Assembly: GCF_011761185.1 (NCBI RefSeq)
Contig: NZ_JAAOYM010000001.1
Span: forward strand, 1,488,001 to 1,552,000
Reading direction: 5' to 3'
Origin: Saccharomonospora amisosensis
Lineage (GTDB): Bacteria; Actinomycetota; Actinomycetes; Mycobacteriales; Pseudonocardiaceae
Length of the DNA stretch: 64,000 nt
The notes beneath the pieces are model-generated. The model saw only the letters and a program-made list of their open reading frames with translations, was not told the DNA's origin and did no database searches. The first letter of the stretch is position 1; each line of letters starts with the position of its first letter. Of this stretch, positions 56,414 to 64,000 are shown piece after piece. Made by a program: the position numbers and the translations under genes.

Positions 56414-58369
56414 TCAGGGGATAACCTCCAGGTGAACAGTGGTACCACGTGCCACGAACGTGCCCGGTGACGGGTCCTGTCCGACAACGAAGCTGAACCG
56501 GCCCGTGCCACTGTCGGCGTCGGCCGAAAGCCCTGCCCTGCTGAGGATTCGCACCGCCCGGTCCGTTGGCTGCCCGATGACTACGGGCACCTCCACGGCG
56601 TTGGACACGTACACGCCCACGCGCTGGCCGTTGCCTGGGGTGGCACCCGCCTGCGGGTCGGTGCGGGTGACCTGCCCCGCGGGAACGCCTTCGGCGAACT
56701 CCTCCCCGGCCTCGAACGGTTCGAACCCGGCCTCCCGTAGCGCCTGGAAGGCTTCCTGCTTGCTCATGCCGGTGACCTGGGGAACCGGGGTCGGCGGTGG
56801 GCCCTTGGACACGATCAGGGTGACCTGGTCGCCGAGATTGGCCTGGCTGCCCGGGCGCGGTTGCACCCGCACCACGGTGCCCTTGGGTACCTCGGCGCTG
56901 TACTCGTCGGCCGCCGGATCGTGCTTCGGCGTCAACTGCATGTCGCGAATCGCCTGCTCAGCGTGGTTGAGCGGGGTTCCGGGCGCGATGTCGGGCACCA
57001 CGGGCCTGCCGAGCGAGACGACCACGGTGATCTGCTCGCCGCGCAGCGCACGGGAGCCGTTCTCCGGCTCGGTGCGGATCACGGTGCCGCTGGGCGTGGT
57101 GTTGTGCCGTTCCTCGGTGACGACCGGGGTGAGTTCGGCCTGCCGCAGCACCTGCTCCGCCCGCTGCTGTTCCATGCCGACGACCTTGGGCACCTCGACC
57201 CACCTGCCACCCATGAACCACCACACACCCGTGGCTATACCGCCCACCAGCAACAGGCCGACCAGCACCCACAGCGCCGTCCACAACCCGCTGCGGGCCG
57301 CGGGCGCCTCCGGCTCGGTGTCCGGGTACGCCGACGCGGGCGCCGCGTAACGGGGGTCGCGGGGTAGGGCCTGCGTGCCACGTGGGCCACCGGCCCCGTG
57401 TGCCGCGGGCACGGTCGGCATGACCGGCATGGTGCGCTCGACGTCCGGCTGCTCCTCGACGGGTGCCGATGGCACCGGGATCGGCACCCGCGCGATGCCC
57501 AGTTCCTCGCGAACGCGAGCGAATTCCGCAAGGAAGGCGCCCGCGTCGGCGGGCCGGGCGTTCGGGTCACGCCTGGTGGCGCGCAGCACCAGCTCGTCAA
57601 GGGCTGGCGGCAGGCCGGGAACCTCGCGGCTCGGTGCCGGGACGTCGTCGTTGACGTGCCGGTATGCCACCGACAGTGCCGTGTCGCCGCTGTAGGGAAC
57701 GCGGCCCGTCAGCATCTCGTACAGCAGGATGCCTGCCGAGTACACGTCGCCCGGTGCGCCCGCAGAACCCGAGGTCACCTGCTCGGGAGACAGGTACGCC
57801 ACCGTGCCGAGGATGACGTCGGCGCTCGTGGTCGACGAGCCCGCGACCGCGCGGACCAGGCCGAAGTCACCGACCTTCGCCACCCCGCCCGCGTCGCCGC
57901 CGCGGCCGATGAGCACGTTCTCCGGCTTGACGTCGCGGTGGACCAGGCCTGCCGCGTGCGCGGCGGCCAGCGCGGAGAGCACGGACTCGAAGACGGTGAG
58001 GGCAAGCGGGACGTCGAGTGCGCCACGCTGGTCGAGCAGGTCGCGCAGCGTCCCGCCGTCGACGAGCTCCATCACGAGAAACGCCCGCTTGCTCTCCGGT
58101 CCCGCCGAGGTGTCGAAGCCCTGGTCGTGTACCGCCACGACGTTCGGGTGGTGCAGGCGGGCAGCGGAGCGGGCCTCGTTCTCGAACCGGTCGACGAACG
58201 TGCGGTCGTCGGCGAACCGCGAATCCATGATCTTGATCGCGACAGGTCGGTCCAGCCGGGTGTCCACGCCGCGATACACCGCGGACATGCCGCCCCTCGC
58301 CAGCAGTCCGTCGACGCGGTATCGCCGGTCGAGCAGCGTGCCTGCGAAGCTGGGTCCCGTGCTCGTCAC
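56414..58369 (-). CDS. pknL: Ser/Thr protein kinase with PASTA repeats (PknL type)
   Basis: A 651-aa membrane kinase. Residues 1-275 are the kinase: LLARGGMSAVYRG, VAIKIMD (Lys), HRDVKPENVL, DFG, an activation loop with SSTTSADVILGTVAYLSPEQ, and the APE-equivalent SPEQ. A Pro/Ala linker leads to one helix (WTALWVLVGLLLVGGIATGV, ~350-372), then four PASTA domains (first EVPKVVGMEQQRAEQVL) outside the cell. PASTA regions sense peptidoglycan fragments. The neighbour on the other strand is Rv2175c-like, a known PknL substrate in mycobacteria, and aroG is also nearby as in M. tuberculosis. Confidence 0.9.
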   Translation of the reverse strand: MTSTGPSFAGTLLDRRYRVDGLLARGGMSAVYRGVDTRLDRPVAIKIMDSRFADDRTFVDRFENEARSAARLHHPNVVAVHDQGFDTSAGPESKRAFLVMELVDGGTLRDLLDQRGALDVPLALTVFESVLSALAAAHAAGLVHRDVKPENVLIGRGGDAGGVAKVGDFGLVRAVAGSSTTSADVILGTVAYLSPEQVTSGSAGAPGDVYSAGILLYEMLTGRVPYSGDTALSVAYRHVNDDVPAPSREVPGLPPALDELVLRATRRDPNARPADAGAFLAEFARVREELGIARVPIPVPSAPVEEQPDVERTMPVMPTVPAAHGAGGPRGTQALPRDPRYAAPASAYPDTEPEAPAARSGLWTALWVLVGLLLVGGIATGVWWFMGGRWVEVPKVVGMEQQRAEQVLRQAELTPVVTEERHNTTPSGTVIRTEPENGSRALRGEQITVVVSLGRPVVPDIAPGTPLNHAEQAIRDMQLTPKHDPAADEYSAEVPKGTVVRVQPRPGSQANLGDQVTLIVSKGPPPTPVPQVTGMSKQEAFQALREAGFEPFEAGEEFAEGVPAGQVTRTDPQAGATPGNGQRVGVYVSNAVEVPVVIGQPTDRAVRILSRAGLSADADSGTGRFSFVVGQDPSPGTFVARGTTVHLEVIP

Positions 58370-58377
58370 AGCATCCG

Positions 58378-58383
58378 ATCCTA
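58378..58383 (-). promoter_or_regulatory. -10 box (TAGGAT) for the kinase gene
   Basis: TAGGAT on the minus strand ends 8 nt before GTG 58369, with no ribosome site. The whole divergent gap to the Rv2175c-like gene is 120 bp. Confidence 0.4.
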
Positions 58384-58489
58384 CGGTCGGGGGTACGGGG
58401 CTCACCGGGGGCGTCCGCGGGCCTGCCCGCGTTGGGCCATTAGCATTCAGCCTGCTGCGACAGGCCCCGATTGTGGCAAGGTAGTAGTC

Positions 58490-58858
58490 GTGAGTGCGAT
58501 CCCAGTCGCTGATGACGTGCTCGACGCCGATGTCGCCGTGCTCCCCGCGGGGGAGGTGGCAGCGCTGCTCGGGCAGTCGCTGAACAAGGTCAGGCAGATG
58601 CTTCGTGACGGCCAGTTGATCGCCGTGCGCAGGAACGGTGAGCTGATGATTCCCGCCGATTTCGTCACCAGAGCGGGCGTGATCAAGGGGTTGGCAGGCA
58701 CCATCACGGTGCTGTCCGACGCCGGATTCACCCGCACGGAGATGCTGCGCTGGCTGTACTCCGAGGACGAGTCGCTGCCCGGCATCACGCCGATCAACGC
58801 GCTGCGCACCAGCCACGGCACCGAGGTGAAGCGGCGAGCGCAGGCGATGGCGTTCTGA
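58490..58858 (+). CDS. Rv2175c-type DNA-binding protein, probable PknL substrate
   Basis: A 122-aa protein with a winged HTH: PAGEVAALLGQSLNKVRQML, then DGQLIAVRRNGELMIPADF, and a helical C-terminus (VIKGLAGTITVLSDAGFTR, EMLRWLYSEDESLPG, then SHGTEVKRRAQAMAF). This is the Rv2175c family, which in M. tuberculosis binds DNA and is phosphorylated by PknL. The divergent kinase gene here supports the same pair. GTG 58490 gives the family N-terminus; the frame is open far upstream as a shadow of the kinase. Confidence 0.88.
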   Translation: MSAIPVADDVLDADVAVLPAGEVAALLGQSLNKVRQMLRDGQLIAVRRNGELMIPADFVTRAGVIKGLAGTITVLSDAGFTRTEMLRWLYSEDESLPGITPINALRTSHGTEVKRRAQAMAF

Positions 58859-58905
58859 CCAGTCAGGGCCGCCCTCTCCCGGGCCCTCGCGTGCCTCGGT
58901 CGAAC

Positions 58906-58948
58906 GTGGGTGTTCGGCAGGGCCGCACCGACCCTGCCGAACACCCAC
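58906..58948. terminator. bidirectional hairpin terminator between convergent genes
   Basis: A perfect 17-bp stem (arms 58906-58922 and 58932-58948; left arm GTGGGTGTTCGGCAGGG) with a 9-nt loop sits in the 109-bp gap between the convergent Rv2175c-like and polyester-hydrolase genes. No T-run follows, as is usual in high-G+C actinobacteria. Confidence 0.7.
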
Positions 58949-58967
58949 CGCATCCGGGTCGGGGCGA

Positions 58968-59879
58968 TCAACCGGTGTAGGGACAGGTCTCGCGGTACTC
59001 CTCGATCGCGAGGCCACTGGGTGCGGGACAGAGGAACTGCTCGTAGCGGGTGTCGCTGTCGATGAACCGCTTGAGCCACGAGATGCTGTACTTGGCGATC
59101 GTGGTGTTCGAAGTGTTGGGCGCGAAGTGTGTCGCCGCGTTCAGCTCCAGGTAGGCCTTGTCCAGCGTCGCGGGCAGGCTCTCGTAGAACGGTTCCGCGT
59201 GCGTGCGTACGGAGGCGATGCTGTCGTTCTCGGCGCCGATGATGAACGTCGGCACCCGGACCTCCGACCACGTCTTGTCGAGGTTCCACGGCGTCAGCGG
59301 GATGGACGCCCGCAACGAGGGCCGGTCGGCCGACGCCTCGAGCGCGCCTCCGCCGCCCATCGAGTGGCCCATGACGCCGAGCCGGTCCGGGTCGATCCGG
59401 CTGCGCACGGCGAGCGGGGAGTCCTCCACCAGGTAGTCCAGCGCGGCCAGTAGCTGGTCACCACGCTGGCCCGGCTGGTCGTACCTGGTGTTGGTGTCGA
59501 TGGTGAACACCACGAAGCCCTGTGAGGCGATGCGCGGTCCGTACCAGCTCATGCTGCTCTCGCTGGCCGTGTAGCCCGGCGCGACGGCGACCGCGCCGAA
59601 CGTGCCCTCGCTGGTGTCGGTCGGGTAGTAGATGGTGCCGCCTCCGAACCCGGGGGTTAACGACGACACGTTCTGCTCGGCGACGGAGAACGGGCCGCGG
59701 ATGGCTTCGATGCTGTCCTCGGTGGGGTCAGGCCCGCGCTCGTAGGGGTTCTCCTGCGCGGTGGCCACACCCGCGCCCGCCAGGCCGCAGGCCACGGCGA
59801 GCGCGGCGATCACGACACCGATCGCTCGTCTCGCCCGGCCGCGGGCACCCTTGCCCGGTTGGGGGACTCGGGAACGCAC
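58968..59879 (-). CDS. secreted cutinase/polyester hydrolase (PETase-like)
   Basis: A 303-aa exported alpha/beta hydrolase. The signal peptide ([19 protein letters not shown]...ATAQ) is followed by [20 protein letters not shown], almost the exact mature start of Thermobifida-type cutinases. The nucleophile is in [10 protein letters not shown], Asp in [13 protein letters not shown] and His in [22 protein letters not shown] contains the oxyanion Tyr, and [13 protein letters not shown] the substrate-stacking Trp. FLCPAPSG and ETCPYTG hold the C-terminal disulfide Cys pair. GTG 59879 has GGAG 8 nt upstream. It probably degrades cutin or other polyesters; PET activity is plausible from the family. 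Confidence 0.93.
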   Translation of the reverse strand: MRSRVPQPGKGARGRARRAIGVVIAALAVACGLAGAGVATAQENPYERGPDPTEDSIEAIRGPFSVAEQNVSSLTPGFGGGTIYYPTDTSEGTFGAVAVAPGYTASESSMSWYGPRIASQGFVVFTIDTNTRYDQPGQRGDQLLAALDYLVEDSPLAVRSRIDPDRLGVMGHSMGGGGALEASADRPSLRASIPLTPWNLDKTWSEVRVPTFIIGAENDSIASVRTHAEPFYESLPATLDKAYLELNAATHFAPNTSNTTIAKYSISWLKRFIDSDTRYEQFLCPAPSGLAIEEYRETCPYTG

Positions 59880-59929
59880 GTTGTCGACTCCTCTCACAGT
59901 GACCATCACCCGGCTGCCATAGCCGGCTG

Positions 59930-59949
59930 CGTTCGTCCGGTGACGAACG
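59930..59949. terminator. short inverted repeat after the LuxR-type gene
   Basis: CGTTCGT and ACGAACG (7-bp arms, 6-nt centre) lie between the end of the LuxR-type gene and the start of the polyester hydrolase, both on the minus strand. It could be a weak terminator or an operator for the hydrolase. A second small repeat, GGTGA-AA-TCACC, occurs near 59990. Confidence 0.35.
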
Positions 59950-60008
59950 GTTACTGATTCTCGCCGTGGCGGCTGCGGCCGCGCATCGGTGAAATCACCG
60001 GTGTCTAC

Positions 60009-62777
60009 TCACCGGTAGAGCTTGGCCAGCTCGACGCGGGAACGGATGCCGAGTCGCGTGAAGATGTTGCGCAGGTGGTGATCGACCGTGCGGTGGCTGA
60101 TGAACAGCCGAGCCGCGATCTCGCGGTTGGTCGCACCGTCGGCCACCAGTGTCGCGATCTGTTCCTGTTGCGGCGTCAGCTCGCCAGGCCCTCGGGCGGT
60201 GTCGTCACGCACCTGATGACCGGAGGCGCGAAGCTCGCGCTGGACCTGCCGCACCCAGTGCCGCGCGTCCAGTTCCCCGAACAGCTGCTCGGCCTCTCGC
60301 AGCACCTCCCGCGCCCGCCGCTGTCTGCGATCACGGCGCAGCCTCCTGGCGAACAGCAGCTCGGTGTAGGCCAGGTCGTAGGCCGAACCAGCCTGGGTGT
60401 GCAGCGTGACGGCCTCGGCGAAACGCTCCCGCGCCCGGCCCTCGTCCTCGGTGAGCAGTGCATGGCAGCGGTGCACCAACGCCATCCGCGCCGCACCGCC
60501 CGTCGTGCTCGCCCACCGCTCGAAACCCGCGAGCGCTCGCTCGGCGCTGTCCCGCCTGCCGCAGCGGACGGCGGCCTCGACGAAATGGGGCACGGCCATG
60601 ACCCTGATCGGGGAGTAGCGCATGGACCGGCCCAGTGACATCCTGCGCAGCCGGTTGAACGCGTCGGCCGGGCGGTCGTCGGCGAGATCAGCACACGCTG
60701 CCGCCCACGCGGCCAGCGCACCCGGCCTGCCGAGCCCTCGCCTCAGAAAGCCGTCCGTCGCCGCCCGCAGCCTGAGCTTGGCCGTGGCCAGGTCACCCTG
60801 CAGTGCCGCCAGCAACGCCAGCACCGTCAGATGGCTGACCTCGGAGTTCGGCTGGCCGAGCGACTTGGCCAGCGCGAGCCCCTCCAGCGAGCTGCCGGCC
60901 GCCGCCGCGTGCCTGCCCGTCAGCAACGCCGAAAGCGAGCGATACACCAGCGCCCAGGGAACGTGGGACAGTTCGGCACGCTGCCTGGCACAGGCGATCG
61001 CCTGCGCGGCGAGGTCACTGGCCTCGGCCGCGTCGCCGAGGGTGAAGGCCGCCTGGCTGGCGAGCGTCTTCGCCGCGGGATCGCCCGCCTCGTGGCCGAG
61101 GCGTACCACGCGGCGCAGCGGGGTGGCGGCCTCGGTGTGTCTGCCACTGAACGTCGCCGCCATCGCGGCGAAATGCTCGACCACGAGCGCGGTGTGGCCT
61201 GCCGTGTCGTCCGCCGTCCGCAGCCCGGCGGCGTCCCGGGCGATCGCGCAGTAGCGCTCGTTGTCCCCCGCGAGGCAGTTCGCCTCCCCTGCCAGCATCA
61301 GCGTGGTCGCGGCGATCGCGCGGTGGGTGCCAGCCAACCGTCGTGCCGTACCGATCAGTTCGTTGGCCGCCACGGCGGGGTCACCGCGCCGCAACTCGAT
61401 CTCTCCCGCCAGCAGCCCGGCCGTGCCCGCCAACCCGGCATCCGCCAGCGGGGCCGCCCTGCGCAACACGGTTCGCGCGCGGTCGGGCCTTCCCGCGGCC
61501 CAGTGGTCCTTCGCGGCGCGGACGAGCCTGCGTGCGCTGGTGACCTCGTCGGCCGACAGCGCGGCGGCCCGCTCGCTCGCCGCGGCGGCGTCGCGGTGCC
61601 CGCCCACCCGCCGCGCATCCTCGGCCACCCGATCGAGTTCGCGTGCGAGTGCGGGCGACGGCGCCGCCGCCAGTGCAGCGCGGTGCCACACCCGGCGGTA
61701 GGCGTGGCCGCGGAGCCTCGCGGTGTCGGCGAGCAGCCGGTGTGCCGCGCGGAACTCGCCGGGCTCGGCCGCCGCGCGTAGCGAGGCAGCGGGCACGTCG
61801 GGACAGCGCCGGATCGCGTCCCCCTCGACGGTCAGCAGCCCGGCGACGATCGCGTCGCGAAGCCCCGAACCGTCCTCGTCGAGCCCCGCGTCGGCCACGG
61901 TGCGCCGGTCAAGCCGTTCGTCGGCGGTCGCCAGCAGCACGAGGGTTCTGGCCCGCGCGGGCAGTTCGGCCAGCCGGCGGCGCACGCGCTCGGACAAGGT
62001 GCTGCCCGCCGCCAGGGCGTCAGGAGGTGCGCTCTGCCCGCTCAGCTGCTCGGCGGTAACGCCGTCGGCGAGTTCGGTCAGCGCGAGCGGGTTACCGCCC
62101 GCGAGGTCAAGCAGGCTGTCGGTGAGGTCGGGCGAAGCACGATCACCGAGCCGGTCGTGCAGCAACAGCAGCGCGGCCTCGGGTGGCAACGCGCCTACCG
62201 GCAGCGACGGCAGCTCGGCAAGCCGGTCCCCGGTCGCGGCACCGTGGTCGGCGGCGAACGCCATGGCCAGCGGGCGGTCGCGCACCCTCCTGGCCGCGAA
62301 CACCAGCGCGGCCAGCGATTCGCTGTCGAGTTCGTGCGCGTCGTCCACGCAGCACAGCGTGGGCCGCCGCGCCGCGGCGGCGAGCAGCAGCGCGTGCACG
62401 GCCGCGCGCAGCTCCAACGGATCGCACGGGTCCCGGCTGAGCCCGAGCACACGTCGAAGCGGAGCCTGCCTGCCTGGTTCCAGCGAGGGCAGCAGCTCGC
62501 GCGACGGCAGCAGCAACTGGTGCAGACCAGCCAGCGGCAGGTCGGCCTCCGATGTGGTGCCCGCCGCCCACAGCACAAGGAACCCATCCCGTTCGGCGTG
62601 CTCGGCGGCTCGCCGGAGCAGCGTCGTCCTGCCGGTCCCCGGCATCCCACGCAAGACGAGCGCACCGCCCCTGCCCGCGGCGGTGTCGCAGAGCAGCCGG
62701 GTCAGTTGGGCGAGTTCACGGTCGCGCCCGTGCACCCGCAAACCCGGCGCGGGCGTGCCCCCACACACGGTGACCAT
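60009..62777 (-). CDS. large LuxR-family regulator with AAA-type ATPase domain (LAL type)
   Basis: A 922-aa regulator. Residues ~15-300 are the ATPase: Walker A LRGMPGTGRTTLLRRAA and Walker B TLCCVDDAHELDSES. A long TPR-like helical middle (~330-830) has repeated Ala/Arg-rich helices. The last ~65 residues are the LuxR HTH: LTPQQEQIATLVADGATNRE, then RLFISHRTVDHHLRNIF. Such LAL regulators are activated by a small molecule bound by the middle region. The downstream secreted polyester hydrolase, 130 bp away on the same strand, is a candidate target. ATG 62777 is chosen; an in-frame start at 62870 has no support. Confidence 0.88.
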   Translation of the reverse strand: MVTVCGGTPAPGLRVHGRDRELAQLTRLLCDTAAGRGGALVLRGMPGTGRTTLLRRAAEHAERDGFLVLWAAGTTSEADLPLAGLHQLLLPSRELLPSLEPGRQAPLRRVLGLSRDPCDPLELRAAVHALLLAAAARRPTLCCVDDAHELDSESLAALVFAARRVRDRPLAMAFAADHGAATGDRLAELPSLPVGALPPEAALLLLHDRLGDRASPDLTDSLLDLAGGNPLALTELADGVTAEQLSGQSAPPDALAAGSTLSERVRRRLAELPARARTLVLLATADERLDRRTVADAGLDEDGSGLRDAIVAGLLTVEGDAIRRCPDVPAASLRAAAEPGEFRAAHRLLADTARLRGHAYRRVWHRAALAAAPSPALARELDRVAEDARRVGGHRDAAAASERAAALSADEVTSARRLVRAAKDHWAAGRPDRARTVLRRAAPLADAGLAGTAGLLAGEIELRRGDPAVAANELIGTARRLAGTHRAIAATTLMLAGEANCLAGDNERYCAIARDAAGLRTADDTAGHTALVVEHFAAMAATFSGRHTEAATPLRRVVRLGHEAGDPAAKTLASQAAFTLGDAAEASDLAAQAIACARQRAELSHVPWALVYRSLSALLTGRHAAAAGSSLEGLALAKSLGQPNSEVSHLTVLALLAALQGDLATAKLRLRAATDGFLRRGLGRPGALAAWAAACADLADDRPADAFNRLRRMSLGRSMRYSPIRVMAVPHFVEAAVRCGRRDSAERALAGFERWASTTGGAARMALVHRCHALLTEDEGRARERFAEAVTLHTQAGSAYDLAYTELLFARRLRRDRRQRRAREVLREAEQLFGELDARHWVRQVQRELRASGHQVRDDTARGPGELTPQQEQIATLVADGATNREIAARLFISHRTVDHHLRNIFTRLGIRSRVELAKLYR

Positions 62778-62836
62778 CCGGACAGTGTTACGCGCCGGTG
62801 TCGCCGTGAAAAGGGTTTCGGAAACAAACCGGACGA

Positions 62837-63625
62837 TCAGCCGTTGCGCGCGTCCCGCCACGCGATCCACTCGCGTAGCGTGCTCAGGTCGTAGTCGGGG
62901 CCGCCAACACCGACGGTGAACATGGTGATCCCCAGGTCGAGCAGTTGCGGGCCGGAATCCTTCGGAGCCCCGCGCACCCCAACCGACCGCGTGATCTCCG
63001 CCGGATCGCGGCCGACGTCGGCGCAGTGCCGGTCGAGCACGGCCACCTTGTGCGCGGCCACCTCGACGTCGCCGAAGCCGTGCCAGATGTCGGCGTGCTG
63101 GGCGACCAGCCGCAAGGTCTTGCGCTCACCGCCACCGCCGATCAACACGGGGATCTTGCGGGTAGGGGGCGGGTTGAGCTTGCCGAACCGCTGCTGGATG
63201 CGGGGCAGCGCCTCAGCCAGGTCGGCGAGCCTGCTGCCCGCCGTACCGAACTCGTAGCCGTACTCGACGTAGTCCTTCTCGAACCAGCCCGCGCCGAGAC
63301 CCAGGATCAGCCTGCCGCCACTGATGTGGTCGACCGTGCGGGCCATGTCGGCGAGCAACTCCGGGTTGCGGTAGCTGTTGCAGGTCACCAGCGCACCGAT
63401 CTCCACCCTGGACGTGGCCTCCGCCCACGCGCCGAGCATGGTCCAGCACTCGAAATGCTTGCCGTCGGGGTCGCCGGAAAGCGGATAGAAGTGATCCCAG
63501 TTGAAGACGATGTCCACGCCGAGTTCCTCCGCCTGCGCGGCGGTGCGCCGGATGGCGTCGTAGTCGGCGTGCTGTGGCTGGAGTTGCAGCCCGATGCGGA
63601 CCGGTTTGTCGCCTGCGGTCGTCAT
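62837..63625 (-). CDS. LLM-class F420-dependent oxidoreductase
   Basis: A 262-aa luciferase-like monooxygenase fold. RIGLQLQPQHADYDAIRRTA, then VDIVFNWDHFYPLSGDPDG, GALVTCNSYRNPELLADMA and GLGAGWFEKDYVEYG match actinobacterial F420-dependent LLM proteins (TIGR03560-like). The substrate is unknown. ATG 63625 is preferred because TAGGGT ends 7 nt upstream; GTG 63634 overlaps the box. It follows the crtI-like gene on the same strand. Confidence 0.85.
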   Translation of the reverse strand: MTTAGDKPVRIGLQLQPQHADYDAIRRTAAQAEELGVDIVFNWDHFYPLSGDPDGKHFECWTMLGAWAEATSRVEIGALVTCNSYRNPELLADMARTVDHISGGRLILGLGAGWFEKDYVEYGYEFGTAGSRLADLAEALPRIQQRFGKLNPPPTRKIPVLIGGGGERKTLRLVAQHADIWHGFGDVEVAAHKVAVLDRHCADVGRDPAEITRSVGVRGAPKDSGPQLLDLGITMFTVGVGGPDYDLSTLREWIAWRDARNG

Positions 63626-63632
63626 GATCGAC

Positions 63633-63638
63633 ACCCTA
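63633..63638 (-). promoter_or_regulatory. -10 box (TAGGGT) for the LLM gene
   Basis: TAGGGT ends 7 nt before ATG 63625 and includes the TAG stop of the upstream crtI-like gene (63636-63638), the same arrangement as at hisH. Confidence 0.45.
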
Positions 63639-64000
63639 ACGCCGTCGTCGGCTGTTGGCAGCGCCGCGAATCCGTTCCGCCGCCAGGCGTCCGGAGATCA
63701 GCACCGGCGGGATACCCACTCCCGGAACGGTTCCGCAGCCGGCCAGTACCACGTTGTCCGCGCCACGCACGAGGTTCGCCGGTCGGAACGGTCCGGTCTG
63801 GGCGAAGGTGTGCGCCAGCGAGAACGGCGTGCCCTCGGCGAGCCCCCGTCGTGCCCAGGTGGCGGGGGTGACCACCTCGGTGATCTCCATCGCCTCCGCG
63901 AACGCGGTCAGCCCCCTCGCGGTGAGCACGCGAAGCAACTCGTCGCGGTAGGCGGGCGCCAGTCGTGCCCAGTCGATGTCGCCGGCTCGCAGGTTCGGCG
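63636..64000 (-). CDS. phytoene desaturase-like FAD oxidoreductase (C-terminal part only)
   Basis: Only the last ~121 codons are inside the window; the start lies beyond 64000. DIDWARLAPAYRDELLRVL, then FSLAHTFAQTGPFRPANLVRG and NVVLAGCGTVPGVGIPPVLI end in SGRLAAERIRG, the C-terminal FAD-binding signature of CrtI-type carotenoid desaturases. A role in carotenoid synthesis is likely; related carotenoid ketolases and oxygenases share this end. Confidence 0.8.
   Translation of the reverse strand, partial: PNLRAGDIDWARLAPAYRDELLRVLTARGLTAFAEAMEITEVVTPATWARRGLAEGTPFSLAHTFAQTGPFRPANLVRGADNVVLAGCGTVPGVGIPPVLISGRLAAERIRGAANSRRRR

Overview
The window is 64 kb of high-G+C actinobacterial chromosome, most likely from the Pseudonocardiaceae (Saccharomonospora/Prauserella/Amycolatopsis type). 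The evidence is a dual-function priA and no trpF, a pknL/Rv2175c-type pair, F420-linked oxidoreductases, a KstR-type operator, a GT-C glycosyltransferase of the mycolata/Pseudonocardiaceae type, and many start codons sitting 6-8 nt behind a TANNNT box, which suggests leaderless mRNAs. No tRNA, rRNA or CRISPR array was seen.

Region 1 (1-18.9 kb) is largely core metabolism. It holds a VanW-type envelope protein (cut at the window edge), a small unknown protein, a metallophosphoesterase, a PHP-domain protein and an MFS transporter. The histidine genes hisH, priA, hisF and hisI follow, interrupted by a PPOX/F420 protein and a GT-C glycosyltransferase. A TetR regulator comes next, then the tryptophan operon trpE - Trp-associated membrane protein - trpC - trpB - trpA, and lgt. 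Convergent to lgt lies a two-gene SDR/dihydrodipicolinate-reductase-like operon behind a near-perfect KstR box.

Region 2 (19.3-30.3 kb) is accessory. It has a very large secreted Rhs/YD-repeat polymorphic toxin gene broken by one extra base, a low-G+C toxin tip, and a small overlapping candidate immunity gene with a duplicated C-terminal motif. These are followed by a pile of insertion sequences: an IS701-type fragment, two IS5-type 3' halves in opposite orientation, an ISL3-type element between them, and an IS3-type fragment.

Region 3 (30.5-40.6 kb), next to the IS scar, is a self-contained catabolic island: esterase, two enoyl-CoA hydratases, two SDRs, acyl-CoA dehydrogenase, acyl-CoA ligase, Baeyer-Villiger-type monooxygenase and a TetR regulator. 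A shared palindrome-like operator, GCTAGC-N4-GCTAGC, lies in two of its control regions. The logic is ketone -> ester -> acid + alcohol -> CoA thioester -> beta-oxidation of an unidentified substrate.

Region 4 (41-64 kb) returns to core functions. It holds a cobalamin riboswitch with btuF-btuC-btuD, then gltB and gltD separated by an unusual 84-bp tandem repeat that forms a translationally coupled linker ORF. After these come a DoxX-like protein with an ECF41-type sigma factor, a secreted serine protease, class II DAHP synthase (aroG), a WS/DGAT acyltransferase, a PASTA kinase (pknL type) with its Rv2175c-type partner, a PETase/cutinase-like secreted polyester hydrolase, a large LuxR-type regulator, an LLM F420 oxidoreductase and the 3' end of a phytoene-desaturase-like gene.
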